A stretch of DNA of 40,662 nt from Dehalococcoidales bacterium (GCA_028706655.1 JAQTVW010000003.1:1-40662), one strand, 5' to 3'; shown: positions 1-8,695, counted from the first letter of the stretch. Numbers and translations are program-made. Notes: a model not told the origin generated them from the sequence alone.

Positions 1-313
1 TCACTATGGCGTATGGTGTGTAGAGCAGGTGCATCACGCCGAGCGGCCCGTTGCGCCACAGCATAATCATCACGATAAGCCCGACGACCGCCGGCGGAGC
101 GCCCATGCCGGTGTTAATAAGGCTGACCAGGAAACGCCGCCCGAAGAAACGCGTCAGTCCGATGACCGTCCCCAGCGTCACACCGAGAAAGAGGCTGATG
201 ACGGTAGCCGTAAGGGAAACGACCAGAGACAGCGCGGCGACCTGCACAACTGCCGGGTCGCCGTGGATGAGTGCCTGGAATGCCTGGACGATACCTTCTA
301 GAATTAGGTCCAT
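1..313 (-). CDS. tupB: Tungstate ABC transporter permease TupB (partial, C-terminus outside window)
   Basis: Reading the minus strand from the ATG at 313 gives 104 codons without a stop before the window edge, so only the N-terminal part is present. The translation begins MDLILEGIVQAF and continues into two hydrophobic helices, with motifs such as GAPPAVVGLIVMIMLW that resemble the transmembrane domain of TupB/ModB-type permeases. The family imports tungstate (or molybdate) across the cytoplasmic membrane, together with a binding protein and an ATPase. The gene follows tupA at 142 bp in the same direction, which supports the tungstate assignment. A weak GGGAG about 16 bases upstream is the only ribosome-site candidate, so initiation may be poor or coupled. 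The ATPase subunit is presumably beyond the left edge. Confidence 0.85.
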   Translation of the reverse strand, partial: MDLILEGIVQAFQALIHGDPAVVQVAALSLVVSLTATVISLFLGVTLGTVIGLTRFFGRRFLVSLINTGMGAPPAVVGLIVMIMLWRNGPLGVMHLLYTPYAIV

Positions 314-398
314 ATTATATAAAAATTATCTCCCGCTTGTGTTTGGCGAGGGAGGATGCGTGGGCGCAATTCTTTTTGAAAGTATACCATTATCATCT

Positions 399-431
399 AA
401 AAGGAGCGAAGAGACTTTCTTCAGTCGCTCC
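399..431 (-). terminator. Intergenic hairpin with T-tract between tupA and tupB
   Basis: On the minus strand, GGAGC and GACT arms (427-431/403-407 and 423-426/413-416) form a bulged hairpin followed by TTTT (402-399). It looks like an intrinsic terminator or attenuator that would lower tupB expression relative to tupA. The flank at 432-443 (CTCAGAATGACA on the plus strand) matches one end of the dispersed inverted repeat at 2749-2829, so the hairpin may derive from a degraded repeat copy. Confidence 0.4.
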
Positions 432-455
432 GCTCCCTCAGAATGACAAATTCAG

Positions 456-1478
456 TTATATCTCCGGCTTGCCCGCATCGGGGTAGAACAGCGGCAAGCC
501 GTATAAATCGACGCCGAACTTGCCGATGAACTGCTGGATTTCCGGGTCGAGGATAAATTTGGCAAAAGCTTCCGCTCCGGCGGCATTTATCTTGTCCGAC
601 TTCTGCGGATTGACCTGGATAACATGATAGACGTTCAGCAGGACTTTATCACCTTCCACCAGGATATCGAGCGCGAGGTTCTTCCGGGACTTGAGATAAG
701 TGCCCCGGTCAGAGATAGTATAAGCCCTTTTCTCGGAGGCGATATTCAGCGTGGCGCCCATACCCTGACCGGTTTCCTGGTACCAGGGCTGCCCCTTGGG
801 CTCGATGACGCCAATCTTCCATAGTTTTTTCTCGAGGGCATCGGTGCCGGATTTATCGCCGCGGCTGATAAAAGTGGCTCTGGCGCCGGCGATATAGGTC
901 AGCGCTTCTACAGCAGACCTGGCGCCTTTGATAACAGCGGGGTCGGTCGAAGGTCCGATGATAATAAAGTCGTTGTGCATGACCAGCTGGCGATTGATGC
1001 CGTGCCCGTTCTGGATGAATAGAACCTCGGCGTCCGGCGAGTGTACCAGCAGGACATCGGCTTCGCCGCGTTCGCCCATGGTCATCGCCTGCCCGGAACC
1101 CACGGCGATGGGCTTCACTTTATAACCGGTCTTCTTTTCGAACATCGGCAGCAGGGCGTCCAGCAGCCCGGTATCCGCCGTGCTGGTCGTGGTGGCGAGG
1201 ATAATTTCAGGATTAGCCGGCTTGGGGACGGCGGCGGTTGGAGTGGGAGTTGCCGTGGGTGTCGTCGCGGTCGGTTTGGGAGTAGGCGTCGAAGTGGTTA
1301 CCGGCGCGGGTGTGGTCATCGTGGGTGCGATGGTAGTTGCCGGTGTTGTGGGCACAGGAGTGGTGGGAGTACTTGAGCTGGTGCAGCCGCCCAGCAGCAG
1401 GCTCATGATGACGAGGACGACCAGAGAGATGGCGCAGATTGAGGTAGTGAGGGATTTCCGGTTAGTGAAATTGAACAT
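456..1478 (-). CDS. tupA: Tungstate-binding lipoprotein TupA
   Basis: This 340-residue protein is the extracytoplasmic tungstate (possibly molybdate) receptor of an ABC importer. It has a lipoprotein signal with lipobox LGGC and lipidated Cys32. A low-complexity Thr/Pro linker (about 33-88) follows, then a periplasmic-binding-protein type II fold starting with ATTTSTADTGLLD (95-107). The TTTS segment at 96-99 is the oxyanion-binding signature of the TupA family, and GSGQAMTMGERGEADVLL is also typical. The start at 1478 is preceded by AGGAAAGGAT. It lies 15 bp downstream of the GntR-type regulator and 142 bp upstream of tupB, so the three form one operon. The long linker suggests the domain is held away from the membrane through a thick wall or S-layer. 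Tungstate fits an anaerobe with tungsto- or molybdopterin enzymes; that last point is inference. Confidence 0.92.
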   Translation of the reverse strand: MFNFTNRKSLTTSICAISLVVLVIMSLLLGGCTSSSTPTTPVPTTPATTIAPTMTTPAPVTTSTPTPKPTATTPTATPTPTAAVPKPANPEIILATTTSTADTGLLDALLPMFEKKTGYKVKPIAVGSGQAMTMGERGEADVLLVHSPDAEVLFIQNGHGINRQLVMHNDFIIIGPSTDPAVIKGARSAVEALTYIAGARATFISRGDKSGTDALEKKLWKIGVIEPKGQPWYQETGQGMGATLNIASEKRAYTISDRGTYLKSRKNLALDILVEGDKVLLNVYHVIQVNPQKSDKINAAGAEAFAKFILDPEIQQFIGKFGVDLYGLPLFYPDAGKPEI

Positions 1479-1493
1479 GATATCCTTTCCTTA

Positions 1494-2639
1494 CTATATT
1501 TTATTCGGTTTGACGGTAGTGATTTTACCGGTATCAGACAGGTCGTAGCCGGGCATGGCGAGCAGCATTTTCCGGTAACTCGATTTCATAATTGTATCGC
1601 GAAGATGTTTTATTTTCGGATGGGCAAAGGTATCTTCGAGGGCAATCAGGTCGTAGCGTTCCTGGAATAGCGGAATGAAGTCTACTCCGATGGCGTGTGC
1701 CGCTGATTCCGTGCCGAGCCCTATATCAGCCTGCCCCTGTGCAATCGCGGTTGCCACTGCGACATGGGTGGTTTCTTCATGTTCGTAGCCTTTGATTGCC
1801 GTTGCGGGTATGCCCAATTCCACAAGTTTCGCGTCCAGCCAGACCCGTGTCCCGGAGCCGTTTTGCCGGTTGACCAGGGTGACGCCGCGGCGTCTCAGGT
1901 CTGCCGGACTATGAATACCTTTCGGATTGCCTTTGGCGACAAGCAAACCTTGCACCCGCTGCATCAGGTTCATCAGGACGACATTCTCGTTGGGCAGGAG
2001 CCGTCTCACGAAGGGAATGTTGAATTCGCCGCTGCCCGTATCCATCAGGTGGGCGCCCGCGATATCCGCTTGCCGCAACGCCAGCGCCATCAGTCCGGCG
2101 AGACTGCCGACAAAAGAGGTAGTGAAACTGAGTTCGGGATGGGTGGTCTTCAGGTGACTTGCCAGCAGTTCGATAGCCAGGTCATGGCTGCCGAAGAAAT
2201 GGATGGTGTTAACACGGCGGGTAATCCCCGCGGGTTCTTTGCGGCTCGATTGGCTGCGGCGCTCCCGCCAGTCCGCCAGACGCAGCACGAACGCCGATTC
2301 GATGTCTTCAACCGGGAAGCCCTGCCCCAGCGCTTCAAGGATGGTGCGTTCGACCAGTGTGCCCAGCTGTTTCTGCTGCTGTTCCGCCAGGCGCTTCTCG
2401 TTGGCTCCGGCGGCGACGAAGCTGCCGCCGCCCCGGCGCGTGCTGATGACGCCTTCCCTTTCCAGCTCATAATAGGCGCGGGCGATTGTCCCCGGATTGA
2501 AGCCGAACTGCCGGGCAAGCTCGCGGATGGCGGGCAGCCGGTCGCCGGGATGCAGTTTCCCCAGCGCCACTTGCCGGCGGAAATGGTCGGCTATCTGGCT
2601 GAACAGGGCTTCATCAGGGCGGAATGCGATGTCAATCAT
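1494..2639 (-). CDS. GntR-type regulator fused to PBP-like (molybdate/tungstate-binding-like) domain
   Basis: This 381-residue one-component regulator has an N-terminal GntR winged helix (about 8-76, helix-turn-helix around 36-60 with LPAIRELARQFGFNPGTIAR). A linker leads to a C-terminal PBP-like domain (about 145-355) related to periplasmic oxyanion-binding proteins, with NRQNGSGTRVWLD and GLGTESAAHAIGVDFIPL motifs. The domain pair resembles ModE-replacement regulators with a PF12727-like sensor, so it probably binds tungstate or molybdate in the cytoplasm and controls the tup genes it precedes. It is the first gene of the operon, with its own consensus promoter and a palindrome overlapping the start site, which suggests autoregulation. 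The ligand is inferred from context, not shown by residues. Confidence 0.85.
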   Translation of the reverse strand: MIDIAFRPDEALFSQIADHFRRQVALGKLHPGDRLPAIRELARQFGFNPGTIARAYYELEREGVISTRRGGGSFVAAGANEKRLAEQQQKQLGTLVERTILEALGQGFPVEDIESAFVLRLADWRERRSQSSRKEPAGITRRVNTIHFFGSHDLAIELLASHLKTTHPELSFTTSFVGSLAGLMALALRQADIAGAHLMDTGSGEFNIPFVRRLLPNENVVLMNLMQRVQGLLVAKGNPKGIHSPADLRRRGVTLVNRQNGSGTRVWLDAKLVELGIPATAIKGYEHEETTHVAVATAIAQGQADIGLGTESAAHAIGVDFIPLFQERYDLIALEDTFAHPKIKHLRDTIMKSSYRKMLLAMPGYDLSDTGKITTVKPNKI

Positions 2640-2649
2640 ATTATTTGTA

Positions 2650-2659
2650 TTAGTACTAA
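2650..2659. promoter_or_regulatory. Palindromic operator candidate TTAGTACTAA
   Basis: A perfect 10-bp palindrome lies 10 bp upstream of the regulator start and about 7 bp downstream of its -10 box, so it overlaps the expected transcription start. GntR proteins bind short palindromes and this position would give autorepression. Function is inferred from position only. Confidence 0.5.
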
Positions 2660-2665
2660 CGATAC

Positions 2666-2694
2666 ATTATAGATATAAAATCAGAGGGTGTCAA
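2666..2694 (-). promoter_or_regulatory. Consensus sigma70 promoter of the tup operon
   Basis: On the minus strand TTGACA (2694-2689), a 17-bp spacer and TATAAT (2671-2666) form an exact consensus promoter 27 bp upstream of the GntR-type gene. Both hexamers match fully and the spacing is ideal. A promoter this strong normally needs tight repression, which agrees with the adjacent palindrome. Confidence 0.8.
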
Positions 2695-2748
2695 ACATGG
2701 TCATAAAACCAGGCTGAAAAAGATTTTGTATTAATAGTATCTTATTGC

Positions 2749-2829
2749 TGTCATTCTGAGCGCAAGCGAAGAATCCGTATTATGCGTGACAGGCACGGAT
2801 TCTTCGTCGTTCCACTCCTCAGAATGACA
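2749..2829. repeat. 81-bp imperfect inverted repeat (REP/MITE-like)
   Basis: The outer arms TGTCATTCTGAG (2749-2760) and CTCAGAATGACA (2818-2829) are perfect inverted copies. Inner 12-bp arms CGAAGAATCCGT (2767-2778) and ACGGATTCTTCG (2795-2806) are also perfect. No ORF lies inside. A half copy of the outer arm with a degenerate interior occurs at 396-443. This is the form of a non-autonomous, hairpin-forming dispersed repeat placed between transcription units. Confidence 0.7.
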
Positions 2830-2846
2830 TTCGATGCAACTCCCCC

Positions 2847-2875
2847 AAAAAAGAGAGGGGGCTGAATGCCCCCTC
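2847..2875 (-). terminator. Intrinsic terminator of the ATPase-oadG-oadB operon
   Basis: On the minus strand a perfect 8-bp stem (GAGGGGGC/GCCCCCTC, loop of 5) is followed after two bases by a run of six T residues (2852-2847), 24 bp past the oadB stop. This is a textbook Rho-independent terminator. Confidence 0.85.
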
Positions 2876-2899
2876 AAAATATCTTGTTGCGAATTAGCC

Positions 2900-4051
2900 T
2901 TACGGCAATGGCCCGATGCCCATGCCGGACATGATTGCCAGCATCACGGCAGCCGCCATGACCGAGCCTATCTGACCGCCGGTATTGGCACCGATGGCGT
3001 GGAACAGCAGGAAGTTGCGGGGATTGGCTTTCTGACCCACTTTTTGTACCACGCGGGCAGACATCGGGAATGCCGAGGTGCCCGCCGCTCCAAGCAGGGG
3101 ATTAATTTTACCCTTGGTGATAACATACATGAGCTTGCCCAGCAGGACGCCGGTTACGGTGTCCAGGGAAATAGCGACCAATCCGAGGAGCAGGATGAGG
3201 ATGGTGCGCCATTGCAGGAAGTTCCCGCCCAGCATCGAAGAGCCGATGCACAGCCCCAGGAAAAGGGTGACCAGGTTCGCCAGTGTGCTTTCAGAGACCT
3301 TGGTCAGTCTATCGACCACACCGGATTCCTTGAGGAAATTGCCCAGCATCAGCATGCCCATCAGCGGCGCGCCCATGGGGGCGATGAGGATGGTGAGGAC
3401 TCCCGCCACGACCGGGAACAGGATTTTGACTCTCTTGGAGACTGCCTTTTCAGCAGCCGGCATCACTGTGGCGCGCTCTTTCTTGGTGGTCAAAAAGCGC
3501 ATAATTGGCGGTTGCAGTACCGGCACAAGTGACATATATGAGTAAGCCGCGATAGAAACCGCCGGCAGCAAATCCTTGGCGAACTTGGACGTGACATAGA
3601 TGGCAGTGGGTCCGTCGCAGGCGCCGATAACCGCGATTGAGACGGCTTCCTGCTTGACAAAGCCCAGGGCGAGGGCGAGAAAAAGGGTAAGGAAGATGCC
3701 GAACTGCCCCGCGGCGCCGAAGATAAGCACCTTCGGGTTTGCCAGCATCGGCCCGAAATCGATCATCGCACCCAGTCCGATGAAGAGCAGGACCGGGAAA
3801 AGCTCGGTCAGGATGCCGGCATCATAAAGCAGTTTCATTACGCCGTGCTCGTCCTGTGCGGAAAGCCCGGCGAGCGGCAGGTTGCCCAGGATGACGCCGA
3901 AACCGATGGGTATCAGGAGCAGAGGCTCGATGCCGCGGGCGACCGCAAGGTAAAGGAGCAGACCGCCGAGCAGGAGCATGACAACTGCCTGCCAGGTCAG
4001 GTTCGCGAAGCCCTGCGTCAAGCTGGAGAGAGCTGCAACAAATACATCCAT
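2900..4051 (-). CDS. oadB: Na+-translocating carboxylate decarboxylase beta subunit (OadB/MmdB/GcdB type)
   Basis: This 383-residue polytopic membrane protein is the sodium-pumping subunit of biotin-dependent decarboxylases, in which decarboxylation of carboxybiotin drives Na+ export. Family landmarks are GLGAMIDFGPMLANP (92-106), the cation site ACDGPTAIY with Asp146 (counterpart of the essential Asp in Klebsiella OadB), GAAGTSAFPMSARVVQKVG, and a C-terminal GANTGGQIGSVMAAA. Roughly nine to ten membrane helices are visible. It follows a small OadG-like gene by 37 bp and a Ca2+-ATPase gene. The alpha (carboxyltransferase) and biotin-carrier subunits are not in the window, so the substrate (oxaloacetate, methylmalonyl-CoA or glutaconyl-CoA) cannot be told. 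Confidence 0.9.
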   Translation of the reverse strand: MDVFVAALSSLTQGFANLTWQAVVMLLLGGLLLYLAVARGIEPLLLIPIGFGVILGNLPLAGLSAQDEHGVMKLLYDAGILTELFPVLLFIGLGAMIDFGPMLANPKVLIFGAAGQFGIFLTLFLALALGFVKQEAVSIAVIGACDGPTAIYVTSKFAKDLLPAVSIAAYSYMSLVPVLQPPIMRFLTTKKERATVMPAAEKAVSKRVKILFPVVAGVLTILIAPMGAPLMGMLMLGNFLKESGVVDRLTKVSESTLANLVTLFLGLCIGSSMLGGNFLQWRTILILLLGLVAISLDTVTGVLLGKLMYVITKGKINPLLGAAGTSAFPMSARVVQKVGQKANPRNFLLFHAIGANTGGQIGSVMAAAVMLAIMSGMGIGPLP

Positions 4052-4088
4052 TAGAAGACTCCTTTGCTACATGCAGAACCTGTCATAA

Positions 4089-4226
4089 TTATTCCTTGGT
4101 CTCCTCTTCCGCTTTGTGGGGGAAGAGCCGCGTCATCAGGGTGATGACCACTCCCAGCAGGTAGAGAGTAATCAGAGTGACTCCCATTCCCATCACCATC
4201 ATGGTTACACCAAAAGCCACATCCAT
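4089..4226 (-). CDS. oadG: Small OadG-like gamma subunit (45 aa)
   Basis: This 45-residue ORF has one N-terminal transmembrane helix rich in Met, Gly and Val (about 5-31), then a charged tail ending HKAEEETKE. This is the architecture of OadG/MmdD gamma subunits, which help assemble the Na+-pumping decarboxylase, though real family members are usually about 80 residues and this one is truncated or minimal. The start is supported by AGGAG seven bases upstream. It sits 10 bp after the ATPase stop and 37 bp before oadB, so it is in the same operon. The assignment rests on context and topology, since the sequence is too short for family motifs. Confidence 0.7.
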   Translation of the reverse strand: MDVAFGVTMMVMGMGVTLITLYLLGVVITLMTRLFPHKAEEETKE

Positions 4227-4236
4227 CTTTTTTCTC

Positions 4237-6999
4237 CTAAGCGGTCTTCGCTTTTTGCTTTTTACGATTGATCCGGAAAATCCATTTTATGATTTCCACG
4301 GTAATAAAACCGGAGAGGGAAATGGGTGCAATAAACAACCAGTCTTCCGCTGCCATCGGCACCACGCGGAAGGGTCCCTGGAAGAAGGGCACGTAGAGTA
4401 CCACCATCAGCAAGGCAAGGGAAGAGAGGTTCGCCAGAACCAGCCACCTGTTCTTGAAGAATCCAAGCTTGAAGACGCTGTGGATATCCGAGCGACAGGC
4501 AAAGGTGACGAACAGTTCGAACAGCACCAGTGTGCACAGCACCATCGTCTGGGCTTCGGGGATCAGCGGATTGTTCGGGTCGCGCCAGGAGCCGCCGAAC
4601 TCGGTCAGTTTCCAGATGAACATAGGAAGCATGGTGGCGAACATGACAACGCCGATGGCGATAATGACGGTCAGCACATTCCTCGAGAAAATGCTCGATT
4701 TGGGGTCACGCGGCGGCTGGTCCATGATATCCGGGTCAGCGGGGTCGACTGCCAGCGCCAGGGCGGGTAATCCATCGGTAGTCAGGTTCACCCAGAGCAG
4801 GTGAATGGCGACCAGCGGCAGGGGCATGGCAAAAAGCCCGGCAACGAACATGATGAGCACTTCGCCGACGTTCGCCGAGAGCAGGAACATCAGGTACTTC
4901 TTGATGTTCTGGAAGATGCCGCGCCCTTCTTCGACGGCGGCAACAATTGAAGCGAAGTTATCATCGGTGAGCACCATCGCCGCCGCTTCCTTGCTGACGT
5001 CGGTGCCGGTGATGCCCATCGCTACGCCGATATCGGCTTTCTTGAGAGCCGGGGCATCATTCACGCCGTCGCCGGTCATGGCGACGATATCGCCCTTCTT
5101 ACCGAAGGCATCGATGACACGCAGTTTATGCGCGGGCGAGACTCGGGCGTAAACATCGATCTCGCCGACCTTCTTCTCAAACTCCGCGTCAGGTACTTTG
5201 TCGAGCTCCGCACCGGTCAACGCCAGCCCGTCTTTTAAAATGCCCAATTCCCTGGCGACTGCCATAGCGGTAATTTTATGGTCGCCGGTAATCATCACTG
5301 ATTTTATGCCGGCTTTATTACAGAGCTTGATGGCATCTTTGACTTCCGGTCGCGGCGGGTCAATCATGCCCGCCAGCCCGGCGAAAACCATGCTTTTTTC
5401 AAGATCGTCTTTGCAGGACGGAATCGCGCTGACGGACTGGTATGCCAGACCCAGCACACGCAGGGCGTTCCCTGCCATCTGGCGGGCGGTTTCTAATACC
5501 TCATTCCGTTCCTTTTCCGTAATCGGTATCTCAGAGCCGTTGATCAGCATGCGGGAACATGACTCGAGGACGATTTCCGGAGCTCCCTTGGAGTAGGCGA
5601 CAATCCCCTGCGGGACACGGTGCATGGTGGTCATGCGCTTCCGTTCCGATGAGAAGGGTATTTCATCAACGCGGGGGAATTTGGTGTTGGCGTCTTCCTG
5701 CTGTACGCCCGCTTTGGCGCTGAGAACGACCAGCGCGCCTTCGGTGGGGTCGCCCTTGACGTCCCAGACGCCTTCTGTGTTAATCAACCTGGTATCATTG
5801 CAGAGAGCGCCGATTTTCATCAGAGTTTGTACTGAGGGATCATTAGCCGCGTCGAAAGCTTTGCCGCCCATGAGGAACTCGCCTTTCGGCTCGTAGCCGA
5901 CGCCCGTGACATCAATAAGCTTGCCGCCGGCGTAAATCTGGCGGACGGTCATTTCATCCTGGGTGAGCGTGCCGGTCTTATCCGAGCAGATGACGGTAAC
6001 ACTGCCGAGGGTTTCCACCGCGGAGAGCCGTCGTACCAGGGCATGGCGCTTCACCATTTTCTGTACGCCGATGGAGAGGGAGATGACGACTACCGCGGGG
6101 AGGGCTTCGGGGACTGCCGCTACTGCCAGGCTGACGCCCCAGATGAACATCTCAAGAATCTCGTGTCCGCGAAAGATGCCCAGCCCGGCGACAATCGCAA
6201 CTACCCCCAGTGAGGCGTAAGCGAGCATCTTGCCTACTTTATCCAGGTTCTTCTGAAGAGGTGTTTCTTCCTCTTCAACTTCCTGGAGCATGGCGGCAAT
6301 CTTGCCGAACTCGGTCTTCATGCCGGTGGCGACTACCACGCCTCTGCCTCTGCCGTATGCGACGCTGGTGCCGCTGAAAGCCATATTTTTACGGTCGCCG
6401 ATGGCGACATCAGCGCCCGGAACGGCGTTAAGGTTCTTCTCCACCGGAGTAGACTCCCCGGTGAGGGAAGCTTCTTCGGTGCTCATGTTGTAGACCTCAA
6501 TCAAGCGGACGTCGGCGGGCACCCGGTCGCCGGTGTTCAGCACTACGATATCGCCCGGTACGATTTCTCTTGCCGGTATTTCGATATCGGTACCGCCCCG
6601 GATGACCGTGGCGGTGAGGGCTGCCATCTTCTTGAGGGCTGCCATCGCCTTTTCCGACCGGTACTCTTCAATAAAACCGAGGAAGACACAGGCAATCACG
6701 ATGGCGAAGATGACGATGGCGTCAGTGATTTCTTCGGGCAGTCCGTGCCCCGGCTGGTAATTCAGCAGGCCGACAACTACGGAAAGGGCGACCGCCGCCA
6801 GCAGGATGATAATCAGGGCACTCTTGAATTGCTCGGCAAGGAGCGCCCAGGCGGAAGCTTTCTTCTCTTCCTTGAACTCATTGTAGCCGTACTGTTCAAG
6901 CCGTTTTTTGGCATCCTCGGCGTTCAATCCATGCGGACTGGAGCCAAGCGACTTGACCACCTCCCCCGCTTCCTGATTGAACCACTTTTGGTCTTCCAT
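4237..6999 (-). CDS. P-type Ca2+-transporting ATPase (P2A, SERCA-like)
   Basis: This is a cation pump of about 920 residues. It has the actuator TGES (180-183), phosphorylation motif DKTGT with Asp340, hinge TGDGVNDAP (642-650), an N-terminal cation-ATPase domain and six C-terminal helices. Ion-site residues match SERCA: Glu298 in PEALP of M4, Asn710 and Glu713 in M5 (SANVGEV), and Asn738, Thr741 and Asp742 in M6 (NLTTDGLPA). A Glu in M8 (LVLFELF) matches SERCA Glu908. Both Ca2+ sites therefore look intact, unlike one-site pumps. It probably exports Ca2+ from the cytoplasm. A GTG at 7005 is an alternative start; ATG 6999 has AGGAG ten bases away. It leads an operon with oadG and oadB, a union of Ca2+ and Na+ transport that is unusual. 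Confidence 0.93.
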   Translation of the reverse strand: MEDQKWFNQEAGEVVKSLGSSPHGLNAEDAKKRLEQYGYNEFKEEKKASAWALLAEQFKSALIIILLAAVALSVVVGLLNYQPGHGLPEEITDAIVIFAIVIACVFLGFIEEYRSEKAMAALKKMAALTATVIRGGTDIEIPAREIVPGDIVVLNTGDRVPADVRLIEVYNMSTEEASLTGESTPVEKNLNAVPGADVAIGDRKNMAFSGTSVAYGRGRGVVVATGMKTEFGKIAAMLQEVEEEETPLQKNLDKVGKMLAYASLGVVAIVAGLGIFRGHEILEMFIWGVSLAVAAVPEALPAVVVISLSIGVQKMVKRHALVRRLSAVETLGSVTVICSDKTGTLTQDEMTVRQIYAGGKLIDVTGVGYEPKGEFLMGGKAFDAANDPSVQTLMKIGALCNDTRLINTEGVWDVKGDPTEGALVVLSAKAGVQQEDANTKFPRVDEIPFSSERKRMTTMHRVPQGIVAYSKGAPEIVLESCSRMLINGSEIPITEKERNEVLETARQMAGNALRVLGLAYQSVSAIPSCKDDLEKSMVFAGLAGMIDPPRPEVKDAIKLCNKAGIKSVMITGDHKITAMAVARELGILKDGLALTGAELDKVPDAEFEKKVGEIDVYARVSPAHKLRVIDAFGKKGDIVAMTGDGVNDAPALKKADIGVAMGITGTDVSKEAAAMVLTDDNFASIVAAVEEGRGIFQNIKKYLMFLLSANVGEVLIMFVAGLFAMPLPLVAIHLLWVNLTTDGLPALALAVDPADPDIMDQPPRDPKSSIFSRNVLTVIIAIGVVMFATMLPMFIWKLTEFGGSWRDPNNPLIPEAQTMVLCTLVLFELFVTFACRSDIHSVFKLGFFKNRWLVLANLSSLALLMVVLYVPFFQGPFRVVPMAAEDWLFIAPISLSGFITVEIIKWIFRINRKKQKAKTA

Positions 7000-7338
7000 C
7001 TGCACAACTCTCCTGCTCTGTTTGTGTATCTGCCGGCGTCATCGCGCCGGGCAGTTGTTAAAGACACAAGTCAACTGAGAAGGTGGAGACTTTCTATCTT
7101 CTCGGTATCCTGATTCATTTTGGTTTTAGGGAATATTGCGGGCAGGTGTGGTTTGGAAATGCGCACTCGGGCAATGGTCAGGTTGATGCTGCACACTATT
7201 GAATATGATACGTTTTTTACCGTGCTTTCGTCAAGCGAAAACGAGCCTGAAATCATCCGGTAAAAAACCACTTTTTAGCACCCTTGACATGGTGTAGTCC
7301 CGGTGATATAGTACATTTGTTCTTATCGGGGAAGAAAA
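7000..7338. other. Divergent intergenic region with 11-bp inverted repeat
   Basis: No convincing gene lies in this 339-bp stretch. It contains a short hairpin (7033-7050, CCGGCG/CGCCGG) in the ATPase leader. It also has a perfect 11-bp inverted repeat, GTTTTTTACCG at 7212-7222 and CGGTAAAAAAC at 7258-7268, enclosing a small TTTCG/CGAAA hairpin (7226-7240). The plus-strand promoter of the radical SAM gene follows. A 66-codon minus-strand reading frame at 7071-7271 shows no family features and overlaps the repeat, so I do not call it. Confidence 0.6.
7284..7312 (+). promoter_or_regulatory. Sigma70 promoter of the radical SAM/HhH gene
   Basis: TTGACA (7284-7289), a 17-bp spacer and TATAGT (7307-7312) lie 26 bp before the ATG. 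The -35 box is perfect and the -10 box matches five of six bases. Confidence 0.75.
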
Positions 7339-8550
7339 ATGGAACTTGACGACAGGCTGGAGACCCTCTCTGCGGCGGCGCAATTTGATGTTTGCGGCGG
7401 TCGGGAAATGCGCCCGCTGCCCAGCCCTTCTTCGCTACGCTTCATCCACCGTGCCGCGCTGCCCGGCGGTGGCTGCGTTTCACTGTTCAAAGTCCTGCTG
7501 ACCAATAGCTGCGTCAACGACTGTGGCTATTGCGTCAACCAGGTTGGCAGAGACGTGCCGCGCTGCGGATTCCAGCCGGATGAACTCGCCCGCATGTTCA
7601 TGGATTTACAGCAGCGGCGGCTGGTCACCGGACTATTCCTCACTTCAGGAATCGGGCAGGACCCTTCCCGCACGATGGAAGCGATGATAAAGGTCGTCGA
7701 AATCCTGCGTTACCGCTACAAATTTCCCGGATATGTCCATCTCAAGATTCTCCCCGGGGCGAGGTTCGATTGTGTCGAAGCAGGCTGTAAGCTGGCGAAC
7801 CGCGTTTCGGTCAACATGGAAGCGCCTACCGTCCATCACCTCGCCCGGCTGAGCCGCAAGAAAAATCTCCATGAAGGCATCCTGGAACGGATGCGCTGGG
7901 TAAAACAGTTGATGGCGACCAATGACAAGCTGGTCCCTTCCGGTCAGACCACTCAATTTGTCGTCGGCGCCGCCGGCGAAGCCGACCGGGACATCCTGCG
8001 GGCGACCGGCGCATTATACCAGGAAATTGGTCTGCGGCGGGTCTATTACAGTGCGTTTCACCCGATAAGCCACTCGCGGTTGGAGAACGTCCCGCCCGCG
8101 CCGCCTCTGCGGGAGCATCGCCTCTACCAGTCCGACTGGCTGCTGCGCGTCTATGGATTCGCGCCCGGTGAGGTCGAACTGGCGCTTGGTGCGGAAGGCA
8201 ACCTGTCTTTGCGGAAAGACCCCAAGCTGGTCATCGCCCAGAAACAGCCCTGGCTTTTCCCGGTGGATATCAACCGGGCAAGTTATAACGACCTGCTGCG
8301 CGTGCCGGGCATCGGTCCCGAGTCCGCCAAGAAAATCATCGATGTCCGCGGGGAGCACAGCATCGATTCGCTCCAGCAGCTCCGCAAGATGCGGGTCGTC
8401 ACCAAAAGGGCGGCGTCTTACATCCGGTTCCACGGCATGCTAGAATACGAGAAACAGTCGTCGTTTTTACCTCTCCTCGAAGAGGAAGAAAAGCCGCTGA
8501 CATTGCAGGAAATCCTGCAAATCGAAGGCGAAGGCGCGCTCGTATGCTGA
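7339..8550 (+). CDS. Radical SAM protein with C-terminal helix-hairpin-helix (putative DNA modification/repair)
   Basis: This 403-residue protein carries the radical SAM cluster CX3CX2C (Cys58, Cys62, Cys65 in NSCVNDCGYC), a TIM-barrel core, and a ComEA-like helix-hairpin-helix (310-335, DINRASYNDLLRVPGIGPES) that binds DNA without sequence preference. The pairing is characteristic of the family known as 'putative DNA modification/repair radical SAM protein', usually encoded beside a uracil-DNA-glycosylase-like protein. No such partner is found within the window. The start has GGGGAAG upstream and a sigma70 promoter. The chemistry is not known for this family. It is monocistronic here, since asd follows after 145 bp with its own -10 box. 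Confidence 0.88.
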   Translation: MELDDRLETLSAAAQFDVCGGREMRPLPSPSSLRFIHRAALPGGGCVSLFKVLLTNSCVNDCGYCVNQVGRDVPRCGFQPDELARMFMDLQQRRLVTGLFLTSGIGQDPSRTMEAMIKVVEILRYRYKFPGYVHLKILPGARFDCVEAGCKLANRVSVNMEAPTVHHLARLSRKKNLHEGILERMRWVKQLMATNDKLVPSGQTTQFVVGAAGEADRDILRATGALYQEIGLRRVYYSAFHPISHSRLENVPPAPPLREHRLYQSDWLLRVYGFAPGEVELALGAEGNLSLRKDPKLVIAQKQPWLFPVDINRASYNDLLRVPGIGPESAKKIIDVRGEHSIDSLQQLRKMRVVTKRAASYIRFHGMLEYEKQSSFLPLLEEEEKPLTLQEILQIEGEGALVC

Positions 8551-8695
8551 CTATCCGCGCGGAACTCCCGGAAATACTGTATCTCTTCCTGAATTCAACG
8601 AAGTCTAAAACTTACACTTACAAAAATTTCACTCCCAACACTCTTTATCGTATAATATTATTTTAGAAACCCGAATTTATTCGAGGAGATTACAA

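Noticed and set aside
1764-2672. Long plus-strand frame (302 codons) opposite the GntR-type regulator
   Set aside because: It is antisense to a gene with clear domains, shows no family features, and would run through the regulator's promoter.
7071-7271. 66-codon minus-strand frame between the ATPase and radical SAM genes
   Set aside because: No ribosome site, no family features, and it covers a structured inverted repeat.
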